Shown here in pieces: positions 1 through 6,368 of a stretch of DNA of 8,442 nucleotides (its first letter is position 1; each line of letters opens with the position of its first letter). The notes beneath the pieces were generated by a model, which saw only the letters and a program-made list of their open reading frames with translations, was not told the DNA's origin and searched no databases. Both the position numbers and the translations under genes were made by a program. The DNA lies in NCBI GenBank assembly GCA_947483095.1, contig CANKLD010000055.1, positions 1-8,442 on the forward strand, read 5' to 3'. The DNA is from Bacteroidota bacterium (GTDB lineage: Bacteria > Bacteroidota > Bacteroidia > Flavobacteriales > Flavobacteriaceae).

Positions 1-2018
1 TTACTCACAATAATTTCAACCGCTTCATACAACGATTTTTTTCTAATATCTTGAAATGAAAGAGAAATATCAAATTCCGATAACCATGCTTCAAATTCTT
101 TTTCAATTGATTTTTCTTTTCCTTTCGCTATAAAATCGTGAACGGCCATGCCGCTTTGAACCTGATTCGAAATATAAAGTAAGAAACTAGCTTTGGCCTC
201 AATATCAGAACTATTATTTAAATATCTCAAAACATTGATAATCATTTGAACGTCAGTTGAGTTTTGAATCATTAACGTTTCAGAGGAAATTATTGGAATA
301 TTATTTTCAATTAGATAATTTGCAACTGCTGTTCCTTGTGCTCTTTTTCTAGTTAGAATTACAATTTCTTGGTATTCAAAACCTTCCGTTTTTACTTTTT
401 CAATTGTTTTTAATGTGGCTTGTAAATACTGTTCTATTTTATCCAAAGCATCTTCGTCTTCAGAAGAATTTTCCAATTTTGGTATAAATGAAATGTTTAC
501 ATAACCTCCTTTTTTACTATTTTCTTCTTGACGACTGTGATTTTCGTATAAATCTTGATAATCTAAATTGGTAAATTCAGTCGATAAATAGTAAAATAAC
601 TTATTATTAAAATCAATTACTTGAGAATAGCTTCTATAGTTGGTGCCTAATTTAAATAATTCTAACTGAGGATTATTAAACGGATTATTACCTTTACTCA
701 ATTCGATAAATTGTTCCGCTTTCCCACCGCGCCATCTGTAAATGGATTGTTTTGGATCGCCCACAATCATCAAAGTTCCTTTTTCACCATCAATTTCACT
801 TGAAGTGGCGTTGTCAATTAGTGGAATTAAATTCTGCCATTGCATTTCGGAAGTATCTTGAAATTCATCTATAAAAAAATGGCGGTAGCGTTCGCCTAAT
901 CTTTCATAAATAAATGGCGCTGGTTGGTTTTGAATTTCATTATAAATAATAGCATTGAACTCGGCTATTGAAAGTACATTTTGCTCTTTCTGTATTTTTG
1001 CCAATTCATTACTAACTGTATTTAATAAGGAAAGTGGCGTTATATTTTTTAGGAAGGCATTGTAGAATTCTCTTTTTTCGAATTTCTTATAAATTGCTTC
1101 CAAACCAATTAAAAGTTCTGGAATAATGGCTTCAATTTCTAATTTGTCTTTCGCTGCTTTATTGATTTTAATATCATCAAATTCGTGGTACGTTTTATTA
1201 TTTGGGTTGAATTTTTCGACTGCGATAGTATTCAAATGATTTGGAAAATGCCCTGCAGAAAACGATTTTATATCGATTCCTTTTGAATCAATTAGCGTTA
1301 ACAAACTTTTAGCTAATTCCCCATTTTCTTTATCGATAACCTTACAAGCTTCAGCTACTTTATTTTTAATTTCAATAAATTCGGTGATAGATTTATCTTG
1401 AAAATGGGTTATTTCTTCGCGATTATTTTCATTTAAAAGTAAGCGGCCAGTTTCTAAAATTTCACGAGAAATATCCCAACTTTTATCTTCATCGGTTTTT
1501 TGCATGGTGAAATCGATGAGCAATTTGGTTAACACATCGTCTTCACCGGCTTGCGCAATGATAGCATCAACGGCTTCTATTAAAAGGTTTTCGGTGTCCA
1601 AAGTAACTTCAAAAGTCATTGGTAAATTTAAATCGTGGGCAAAAGCACGAATTACTTTGTGAGTGAATTTATCGATGGTTGAAATATCAAAAGCGGCATA
1701 ATTATGAATAATGTGCTTTATGATTTGCTTTGATTTAGTTTGGATTTCCGAAACAGAAAGTTGGATTTCACCTGACAAAACTTCCATTAAATCGGTCGCT
1801 TTTTCATTGGGATTATCGTTTGCAAATTCCAACAAATTCCCTACAATTCGGCTTTTCATTTCGTGAACCGCTTTATTGGTAAACGTTATGGCGAGAATGT
1901 TTCGATAGGCATCATTTTTCTTGGCAACCAAAATAATTTTCAGGTATTCTTTGACTAAGGCATAGGTTTTTCCTGAGCCTGCCGATGCGTCGTATATGGA
2001 GAATGATGGTCTTTGCAT
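1..2018 (-). CDS. UvrD/Rep-type (SF1A) helicase, AddA/RecB-like; C-terminal part off window
   Basis: Open minus-strand frame from ATG at 2018 to the window edge (672 full codons, no stop), so the C-terminus is missing. Visible SF1A motifs: Walker A ASAGSGKT at residues 11-18; motif Ia AITFTNKA at 43-50; an AddA-like STID segment near 115; Walker B FIDEFQDTS at 382-390 (D384, E385, Q387); motif III VGDPKQSIYRWRGG at 419-432; motif IV NYRS at 460-463; and a VILTRKR segment near 553-559 that opens the second RecA-like half. The Walker A motif begins only 10 residues from Met1, as in AddA/RecB-type motors. This fits the ATP-driven motor subunit of a double-strand-break resection complex (AddAB/RecBCD class). 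Any C-terminal nuclease domain would lie to the left of the window, so AddA identity is inferred, while SF1A helicase identity is clear. No TAnnTTTG promoter was found just upstream. Confidence 0.93.
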   Translation of the reverse strand, partial: MQRPSFSIYDASAGSGKTYALVKEYLKIILVAKKNDAYRNILAITFTNKAVHEMKSRIVGNLLEFANDNPNEKATDLMEVLSGEIQLSVSEIQTKSKQIIKHIIHNYAAFDISTIDKFTHKVIRAFAHDLNLPMTFEVTLDTENLLIEAVDAIIAQAGEDDVLTKLLIDFTMQKTDEDKSWDISREILETGRLLLNENNREEITHFQDKSITEFIEIKNKVAEACKVIDKENGELAKSLLTLIDSKGIDIKSFSAGHFPNHLNTIAVEKFNPNNKTYHEFDDIKINKAAKDKLEIEAIIPELLIGLEAIYKKFEKREFYNAFLKNITPLSLLNTVSNELAKIQKEQNVLSIAEFNAIIYNEIQNQPAPFIYERLGERYRHFFIDEFQDTSEMQWQNLIPLIDNATSSEIDGEKGTLMIVGDPKQSIYRWRGGKAEQFIELSKGNNPFNNPQLELFKLGTNYRSYSQVIDFNNKLFYYLSTEFTNLDYQDLYENHSRQEENSKKGGYVNISFIPKLENSSEDEDALDKIEQYLQATLKTIEKVKTEGFEYQEIVILTRKRAQGTAVANYLIENNIPIISSETLMIQNSTDVQMIINVLRYLNNSSDIEAKASFLLYISNQVQSGMAVHDFIAKGKEKSIEKEFEAWLSEFDISLSFQDIRKKSLYEAVEIIVS

Positions 2019-2067
2019 TTAGATTTCTGATTTTAGATTTGTATAAAAGTTTCTTATTACCCAAATG

Positions 2068-2160
2068 CCCTAGCCCTGATGGAAGGGAAAATCCCACGCT
2101 TTTTAGCGTGGATAGGAATGACAGCAGGAAACCTGCCGGCAGGCGGGTAGCTCCTAAAAA
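2068..2160 (+). ncRNA. Flavo-1-like structured RNA / dispersed repeat element
   Basis: Non-coding element in the divergent gap between the helicase gene and sodA. It opens with CCCTAGCCCTGATGGAAG and ends with AGCTCCTAAAAA, with GACAGCAGGAA between; these blocks match my memory of the Flavo-1 RNA motif that recurs in flavobacterial intergenic regions. The middle forms a hairpin, CCACGC (2094-2099) pairing with GCGTGG (2106-2111). A second possible hairpin pairs GCAGG with CCTGC around a short A-rich loop near 2124-2136. Family assignment is from memory without a covariance-model search. The orientation follows the recalled consensus. No function is known to me; it may be a mobile or repetitive sequence rather than a regulatory RNA. 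It lies upstream of the predicted sodA promoter, so it need not be in the sodA transcript. Confidence 0.5.
2131..2148. repeat. GC-rich palindrome inside the Flavo-1-like element
   Basis: Perfect 12-bp palindrome CCTGCCGGCAGG (2132-2143), flanked by A on the left and CGGGT on the right. It is strikingly GC-rich in an AT-rich intergenic region. Removing about 17 bp here would join GACAGCAGGAA directly to TAGCTCCTAAAAA, which is how I recall the uninterrupted element. The segment therefore looks like a small palindromic repeat inserted into, or grown within, the larger element. It resembles the CCTGCCGGCAGG-type short repeats seen in some Bacteroidetes genomes (from memory). Confidence 0.55.
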
Positions 2161-2201
2161 ACTACTATAAATTTATTTGATGGAAATATAACAACTAGAA
2201 T

Positions 2202-2232
2202 TTTCATTTCCAAAGTTAATTGTTTATTTTTG
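2202..2232 (+). promoter_or_regulatory. Predicted sodA promoter (Bacteroidetes -33/-7 type)
   Basis: TATTTTTG at 2225-2232 matches the -7 consensus TAnnTTTG exactly. TTTC at 2202-2205 is a near match to the -33 TTTG, with a 19-bp spacer. Transcription would start near 2239, giving a leader of about 28 nt before the sodA ATG. No Shine-Dalgarno sequence precedes that ATG, as is usual in this phylum. No clear operator was recognised. Confidence 0.55.
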
Positions 2233-2266
2233 AATTAAATATTTTTAACATATAAACTATACTATT

Positions 2267-2875
2267 ATGGCATTTGAATTACCACAATTACCTTACGCTT
2301 ATGACGCTTTGGAACCACATATTGATGCTCGTACGATGGAAATTCACCACTCGAAACATCATAATGCTTATACTACTAATTTGAACGCAGCCGTTGCTGG
2401 AACAGATTTAGAAGGTAAAACGATTGAAAATATTTTGATCAATCTTGATATGAAAAACGGCGCTGTTCGAAATAATGGTGGTGGTTTTTACAATCATAAT
2501 TTGTTTTGGACGGTGATGTCGCCAAATGGCGGTGGGCTTCCAACGGGCGATTTATTAGCGGCTATTGAGAGTGCTTTTGGTACTTTTGATGAGTTTAAAG
2601 CTAAATTTGCTAAAGCGGGAGCTACCCAATTTGGTTCGGGATGGGCTTGGCTTTGTGTTCACAAAGGTGGAAAATTAGACGTTTGCGGCACGCCAAATCA
2701 GGACAACACTTTGATGCCTGGCGTGGGTTGCGGTGGAACTCCAATTTTAGGAATGGACGTTTGGGAACATGCTTATTATTTAAACTATCAAAACAGAAGG
2801 CCTGATTATATTGAAGCTTTTTTCAGTGTAATCAACTGGGTTGAAGTTGCTAGAAGATACGCTTTAGAGAAGTAG
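2267..2875 (+). CDS. sodA: Superoxide dismutase, Mn-type of the Fe/Mn family
   Basis: Converts superoxide to hydrogen peroxide and oxygen in the cytoplasm (no signal peptide). The 202-residue length is typical. Family features: N-terminal alpha domain [18 protein letters not shown]; metal ligands H27 (in EIHHSKHH), H77 (in YNHNLFW), D164 and H168 in the signature DVWEHAYY; second-shell Tyr35; and the C-terminal [10 protein letters not shown] block. G73, four residues before H77, and Q145 in NQD correspond to Gly77 and Gln146 of E. coli MnSOD, which favours manganese over iron. A cambialistic enzyme cannot be excluded from sequence. The loop PGVGCGG at 151-157 is a small glycine/cysteine-rich variation before the metal-binding signature. 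The gene is monocistronic: own promoter upstream, strong terminator downstream, and a convergent neighbour (purF). Confidence 0.97.
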   Translation: MAFELPQLPYAYDALEPHIDARTMEIHHSKHHNAYTTNLNAAVAGTDLEGKTIENILINLDMKNGAVRNNGGGFYNHNLFWTVMSPNGGGLPTGDLLAAIESAFGTFDEFKAKFAKAGATQFGSGWAWLCVHKGGKLDVCGTPNQDNTLMPGVGCGGTPILGMDVWEHAYYLNYQNRRPDYIEAFFSVINWVEVARRYALEK

Positions 2876-2876
2876 G

Positions 2877-2901
2877 CACCCTAACCCCCAAAGGGGGAAT
2901 T
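2877..2901. repeat. Short G/C hairpin repeat after sodA
   Basis: Directly after the sodA stop lies CACCCTAACCCCCAAAGGGG followed by GAATT, with a perfect 5-bp stem CCCCC/GGGGG around an AAA loop (2885-2897). The block resembles short intergenic repeats of the form CCTAACCCCCAAAGGGGG that I recall from flavobacterial genomes. It is not followed by a T-tract, so it is not itself a terminator, though it could stabilise the sodA mRNA 3' end. Confidence 0.5.
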
Positions 2902-2913
2902 CGCGCAGAAAAC

Positions 2914-2957
2914 AAAAAATGCAATTTGGATTTTAATAATCTAAATTGCATTTTTTT
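2914..2957. terminator. Bidirectional rho-independent terminator for sodA and purF
   Basis: Perfect 14-bp inverted repeat: left arm AAAAAATGCAATTT (2914-2927), right arm AAATTGCATTTTTT (2943-2956). A G-T pair and four further pairs extend it inwards, leaving a loop of about 5 nt. A-tracts and T-tracts at the two ends make it work on both strands, as expected between the convergent sodA and purF genes. Confidence 0.85.
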
Positions 2958-2973
2958 ATTATAAATCTGTCGC

Positions 2974-2990
2974 TTTTTTTGCCACAGATT
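2974..2990. repeat. CCACAGATT-type repeat, copy downstream of purF
   Basis: TTTTTTTGCCACAGATT occurs here and again, identical over 17 bp and in the same orientation, at 4969-4985. Both copies are also preceded by TGTCG. The pair therefore brackets purF. This copy continues into a degenerate TTAACGGATTTATCTGATT stretch. It resembles a family of intergenic CCACAGATT repeats I recall from flavobacterial genomes. Confidence 0.55.
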
Positions 2991-3040
2991 TAACGGATTT
3001 ATCTGATTGAATAATTACTTTCAGATTTCAATTAAAATTA

Positions 3041-4939
3041 TTAATACGCTCTTGCGTCTTTGCCTTCATAGAAATTCATAAAGGCTCGGTTTGCTACTCG
3101 GTTTCCGCCTGGCGTAGGATAATCGCCTGTGAAATACCAATCTCCAAGGTTTTTTGGACAGGCTATATGTAAGTTTTCTACCGTTTGAAAAATAATTTTA
3201 ACTTCGGCTTTTACAGAAGAATCTTTGAGCATTTCTGCAATTTTATCGGATATTTCTTGTGGTTTAAATGGCGCATAAATTTCAGTTACGAAGTTCACCA
3301 CTTCGCTGTCGTTAAGATTTTCTTGTGCTTTACATTTTTCATAAACCGAATCCACAATTCCGTATAAATTTCTTTCTTTTAATAATTCTAATGCGGCTTG
3401 AAAAGCAATTAGCCCTTCTAATTTTGCCATATCAATTCCATAACAATCTGGGTATCTAATTTGTGGCGCCGATGAAACTACGATGATACTTTTCGGTTTC
3501 AAACGATCCATCATTTTGATGATACTCATTTTTAAAGTCGTACCACGAACGATACTATCGTCAATAATTACAAGGTTGTCTGTAGGTTTTATAACGCCAT
3601 ACGTAACATCATAAATATGAGCAACCAGATCATTTCGGCTACTGTCTTCAGTGATAAAAGTTCTAAGTTTTGCGTCTTTAATGGCTACTTTTTCGGTTCT
3701 AATTTTTACAGATAGTAATTCTTGTAGGCTCTCTTTTGTTAGGGTATTTCTATTTTCAAGAATGGAATTATTTTTCCTTTGATTTAAAAAATCTTGAGCT
3801 GCTTCCACAATTCCGTAAAATGAAGTTTCAGCCGTATTTGGAATATACGAAAAAACGGTGTTGTCGGTATCGTTATCGATAGCTTCTAGAACCGCTGGCA
3901 AAATTAATTTTCCAAGGTTTTTACGCTCTTGATAGATTTCAGCATCGCTTCCTCTTGAAAAATAAATTCGTTCAAAAGAACACGCTTTTTTTACTGTTGG
4001 CGGTATGATTTCTTCTTCAGTTATCTTTCCGTTTTTCTTGATAATTAAGGCATTTCCTGGTTGCAATTCCTGCACTTTATCAAAATCAACATTGAAAACT
4101 GTTTGGATAACTGGTCGTTCCGAAGCCACCACTACAATTTCATCATCTTGATAAAAATAAGCAGGACGAATTCCTGCGGGATCTCTAAATACAAATGCAT
4201 CGCCGTGGCCTAAAAGTCCAGCCATTGCATAGCCTCCATCCCAACCTTTTGAGGCGCGACGAAGAATTTTTGAGATTTCTAATTTTTCAGCTATTACTGG
4301 CGAAGCTTCTCTTTTTGACAAGCCTTTATTTTTACATTCTTGGTATAAATCGGTTACCTCATCATCTAGAAAATGTCCTATTTTTTCCATTACTGTAACG
4401 GTATCTGCCATTTCTTTTGGGTGTTGCCCCAATTCAACTAAGCTGCTGAAAAGTTCCTTTACATTGGTCATATTGAAATTTCCCGCAATAATTAAATTAC
4501 GATGCATCCAATTGTTTTGACGTAAAAAAGGGTGGACGCTTTCGATGCTATTTTTTCCAAAAGTTCCGTATCTAACGTGTCCTAAAAATACTTCTCCAAT
4601 ATAGGGGATTTTCTTTTTTTGAAGCGCTACATTATCGGTATATTCAGGATGAGATGCCATTTCATCGTTGATTCGATCGTTTATTTGTGAAAACACATCT
4701 TGAATGGCTTGTGGATCATTTGAACGAACTCTGCTGATGTATCTTTCACCAGGTTCCATGTCTAATTTTATACTTGCAAAACCGGCGCCATCTTGACCAC
4801 GATTGTGCTGTTTTTCCATTAGGAGATACATTTTTTGGATGCCATAAAAAGCAGTCCCGTATTTATCCTTGTAAAATTCAAGCGGTTTTAAAAGTCTTAA
4901 AAATGCTATTCCACATTCGTGTTGTAATGCATCGCTCAT
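3041..4939 (-). CDS. purF: Amidophosphoribosyltransferase, long Bacteroidetes form
   Basis: First committed step of de novo purine synthesis in the cytoplasm: PRPP plus glutamine give 5-phosphoribosylamine. Residues 1-8 look like a propeptide removed to expose Cys9 (HECG) as the N-terminal nucleophile of the class II glutaminase domain. That domain also shows HNRGQDGAG (45-53), GHVRYGTFG (120-128), GNFN (153-156) and DPAGIRP (253-259). The phosphoribosyltransferase domain carries the PRPP loop VIIDDSIVRGTT (457-468) and YPDCYGID (496-503). At 632 residues it is well above the roughly 470-505 of B. subtilis and E. coli PurF. The extra length lies mainly around 60-115, 385-425 and the C-terminus. 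The C-terminal CxxC that binds the Fe-S cluster in B. subtilis PurF is replaced by GDWYFTG, so no cluster is expected. The gene follows the PfkB kinase but is separated from it by a terminator. Confidence 0.95.
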   Translation of the reverse strand: MSDALQHECGIAFLRLLKPLEFYKDKYGTAFYGIQKMYLLMEKQHNRGQDGAGFASIKLDMEPGERYISRVRSNDPQAIQDVFSQINDRINDEMASHPEYTDNVALQKKKIPYIGEVFLGHVRYGTFGKNSIESVHPFLRQNNWMHRNLIIAGNFNMTNVKELFSSLVELGQHPKEMADTVTVMEKIGHFLDDEVTDLYQECKNKGLSKREASPVIAEKLEISKILRRASKGWDGGYAMAGLLGHGDAFVFRDPAGIRPAYFYQDDEIVVVASERPVIQTVFNVDFDKVQELQPGNALIIKKNGKITEEEIIPPTVKKACSFERIYFSRGSDAEIYQERKNLGKLILPAVLEAIDNDTDNTVFSYIPNTAETSFYGIVEAAQDFLNQRKNNSILENRNTLTKESLQELLSVKIRTEKVAIKDAKLRTFITEDSSRNDLVAHIYDVTYGVIKPTDNLVIIDDSIVRGTTLKMSIIKMMDRLKPKSIIVVSSAPQIRYPDCYGIDMAKLEGLIAFQAALELLKERNLYGIVDSVYEKCKAQENLNDSEVVNFVTEIYAPFKPQEISDKIAEMLKDSSVKAEVKIIFQTVENLHIACPKNLGDWYFTGDYPTPGGNRVANRAFMNFYEGKDARAY

Positions 4940-4968
4940 TGTAGTTGTAGTTTTGTAGTTTTGTCGTA

Positions 4969-5025
4969 TTTTTTTGCCACAGATTCACAGATTTAGAAAA
5001 TATTTAAAAATCGGCGAATCGGCGG
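4969..5025. repeat. CCACAGATT-type inverted-repeat element upstream of purF
   Basis: Starts with the same 17 bp seen at 2974-2990. Left arm CCACAGATTCACAGATTT (4977-4994) and right arm AAATCGGCGAATCGGCGG (5008-5025) are an imperfect inverted repeat: 14 of 18 positions pair, with the ACA units mismatched to GGC units. Each arm is itself a doubled 9-bp unit. The element occupies most of the purF leader region, and no perfect TAnnTTTG purF promoter is visible around it. Confidence 0.55.
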
Positions 5026-5035
5026 TTATTTTTAA

Positions 5036-5060
5036 TAAAAAAGCCCCGAAATTTCGAGGC
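5036..5060 (-). terminator. Rho-independent terminator of the PfkB kinase gene
   Basis: On the minus strand GCCTCGAAATTTCGGGGC (5060-5043) forms a stem around the CGAAATTTCG palindrome with one T/G position, followed at once by six T residues (5042-5037). It begins 6 bp after the kinase stop codon. It should limit read-through into purF, so purF probably has its own promoter. Confidence 0.8.
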
Positions 5061-5066
5061 ATAAAT

Positions 5067-5993
5067 TTATTGTATTTCTATATCAAATTGTGTTAAAGAT
5101 TTGAATTGTTGTAATCTGGCATTTACCTCATCGCTTTTTAGTCCAACCATTCTCTCTGTTCCAAATTTTTCCACACAAAAAGAAGCTAAATTTGATCCGT
5201 AGATAATGGCGGTTTTCATATTTTCAAAAGTCACATTTTCACTTTGTGTAATAAATCCTGCAAATCCCCCTGCAAATGTATCTCCTGCTCCAGTTGGATC
5301 AAAAACTTCTTCTAATGGCAATGCCGGTGCAAAGAATACCTCTTTATTGTGAAACAAAAGTGCTCCATGTTCTCCTTTTTTAATAACTACATATTTTGGA
5401 CCCATCGTGTGGATTTTAGCCGCCGCTTTCACTAATGAATATTCGCCTGACAATTGACGGGCTTCTTCATCATTGATGGTAATTACATCCACTCTTTTTA
5501 TCACGCTTAATAATTCTTCCAAGGCACAATCCATCCAGAAATTCATCGTATCTAAAACTACTAATTTAGGTTTTACTTCCATTTGATCTAAGACACTGCT
5601 TTGAACCAATGGATGTAAATTTCCTAACATCACCACGTCAGCATTTTTAAAATTTTGAGGTACTTTTGGTTGGAAATCAGCCAATACATTCAATTGTGTG
5701 TCTAGCGTATCTCTAGAATTTAAATCGTTATGATAACGTCCACTCCAGAAGAATGTTTTTCCACCTTTTACGATTTCAAGTCCTGAAATATCTATATTTC
5801 TATCGGTTAATAAGTCAAAATATTCTTGTGGAAAATCGTCTCCAACAACAGAAACTATAGCGGATTGAAGTTTAAAATGGGAAGCTGAAAGCCCAATATA
5901 AGTTCCTGCGCCACCTAGTATTTTATCTGTTTTCCCAAATGGGGTTTCAATTGCATCGAAAGCAACCGTTCCAACTATCAATAATTTATTCAT
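5067..5993 (-). CDS. PfkB-family (ribokinase-like) sugar or nucleoside kinase
   Basis: ATP-dependent cytosolic kinase of the PfkB/ribokinase fold; 308 residues is the usual length. The N-terminal substrate region has GTVAFDAIETPFG (8-20, D13 a likely substrate contact) and LGGAGTYIGLSASHF (26-40). The middle has VVLDTMNFW (145-153) and ITINDEEARQLSG (171-183). The ATP side has VVIKKGEHGALLF (202-214). PfkB signature 2 is DPTGAGDTFAGGF (232-244), with GAGD forming the anion hole and D238 the catalytic base. The substrate cannot be read from sequence. Its place between purN-rnhA and purF suggests a nucleoside or ribose-type substrate, but this is inference. Met1 at 5993 is supported by a TATCTTTG promoter motif 43-50 bp upstream. 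Confidence 0.92.
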   Translation of the reverse strand: MNKLLIVGTVAFDAIETPFGKTDKILGGAGTYIGLSASHFKLQSAIVSVVGDDFPQEYFDLLTDRNIDISGLEIVKGGKTFFWSGRYHNDLNSRDTLDTQLNVLADFQPKVPQNFKNADVVMLGNLHPLVQSSVLDQMEVKPKLVVLDTMNFWMDCALEELLSVIKRVDVITINDEEARQLSGEYSLVKAAAKIHTMGPKYVVIKKGEHGALLFHNKEVFFAPALPLEEVFDPTGAGDTFAGGFAGFITQSENVTFENMKTAIIYGSNLASFCVEKFGTERMVGLKSDEVNARLQQFKSLTQFDIEIQ

Positions 5994-5997
5994 GTTT

Positions 5998-6029
5998 TGT
6001 CATTGCGAGATTTGAAGCAATCTCTAATT
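5998..6029. repeat. CATTGCGAG...GAAGCAATCTC repeat in the kinase leader
   Basis: TGTCATTGCGAG followed by ATTTGAAGCAATCTCTAATT, with the stem GAGATT (6007-6012) pairing with AATCTC (6019-6024). This matches a short palindromic repeat type that I recall as widespread in bacterial intergenic DNA. Here it lies between the predicted kinase promoter and the kinase ATG, so it would be transcribed as a small hairpin ending about 13 nt before the start codon. Confidence 0.5.
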
Positions 6030-6035
6030 AAAGGG

Positions 6036-6066
6036 CAAAGATAGTTCATAAGTTTGAAGTTTGAAA
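6036..6066 (-). promoter_or_regulatory. Predicted promoter of the PfkB kinase gene
   Basis: Minus-strand TATCTTTG (complement of 6036-6043) matches TAnnTTTG and is followed by CCC. TTTC (complement of 6063-6066) lies 19 bp upstream as a -33-like element, the same TTTC plus 19-bp spacing proposed for sodA. Transcription would start near 6029, giving a leader of about 36 nt that contains the CATTGCGAG-type repeat. Confidence 0.5.
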
Positions 6067-6211
6067 ATGTATGCGATTAGAAGTTTGGAACTAATTCTAC
6101 TTTTAAATTGACTTCTAATTTAGTCTTGATTTACAATACAATATCTATTATGCATAAATACAATATTCAAAAACAGCCACCTTCTGTATTGATTAGCAAT
6201 GAAATATATAA

Positions 6212-6257
6212 CTAATTTTGAAAATACACTATACCTAACTTTGAAAATGCACTATAT
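6212..6257 (+). repeat. Two tandem 23-bp repeats, each with a TAnnTTTG motif
   Basis: Copies at 6212-6234 and 6235-6257 abut exactly and agree at 20 of 23 positions (T/C, A/G and C/T transitions at repeat positions 5, 15 and 23). Each contains a perfect plus-strand -7 motif, TAATTTTG (6213-6220) and TAACTTTG (6236-6243). TTG at 6189-6191 is a possible -33 for the first. Plus-strand transcription would start near 6227 or 6250, where no protein gene follows. Confidence 0.55.
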
Positions 6258-6261
6258 AGTG
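6250..6261. promoter_or_regulatory. 12-bp palindrome at the end of the tandem repeats
   Basis: CACTATATAGTG is a perfect palindrome overlapping the predicted start point of the second promoter-like repeat. The half-site ACACTATA is also present in the first repeat (6226-6233), and a related AGTGTAC occurs at 6278-6284. The arrangement resembles a repressor operator at a promoter, but no linked regulator gene is present, so this is speculative. Confidence 0.3.
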
Positions 6262-6313
6262 TAAATCGTCAGCAAAAAGTGTACTGATTTAGTCAAAAAC
6301 TAAGAGAGTGTTT

Positions 6314-6368
6314 TCAAAAATCTAATGGCTCATCACGATGAGTCATGAAATTGATTTTTGACCATTAG
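6314..6368 (+). other. Crossing inverted repeats (possible pseudoknotted RNA)
   Basis: Three inverted repeats are interlocked. TCAAAAATC (6314-6322) pairs with GATTTTTGA (6353-6361), 9 bp. CTAATGG (6322-6328) pairs with CCATTAG (6362-6368), 7 bp. CTCATC (6329-6334) pairs with GATGAG (6337-6342). The first two cross rather than nest, so in RNA they would make an H-type pseudoknot with an internal hairpin or two alternative folds. A T6 run follows at 6379-6384. The segment lies downstream of the promoter-like repeats. The symmetry is equally valid on the minus strand, and no known RNA family was recognised. Confidence 0.35.

Noticed and set aside
2019..2050. AGATTT-rich repeats just upstream of the helicase start.
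   Set aside because: Simple AT-rich low-complexity sequence (a similar stretch lies before rnhA at 6891-6920); no motif or pairing specific enough to annotate.
1985..2170. 61-codon plus-strand ORF across the helicase start and the Flavo-1-like element.
   Set aside because: It overlaps the strongly supported helicase N-terminus antisense and the structured element; the peptide has no protein-like features.
3185..3367. Plus-strand ORF antisense to purF.
   Set aside because: Shadow of the purF reading frame; composition dominated by F/N/I from AT-rich antisense codons.
6150..6215. A 21-codon plus-strand ORF starting MHKYNIQKQPPSV and ending in repeat 1.
   Set aside because: It looks faintly protein-like but is too short to judge, has no recognised homologue, and its stop lies in the tandem repeat. 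Only conservation or ribosome profiling could support it.
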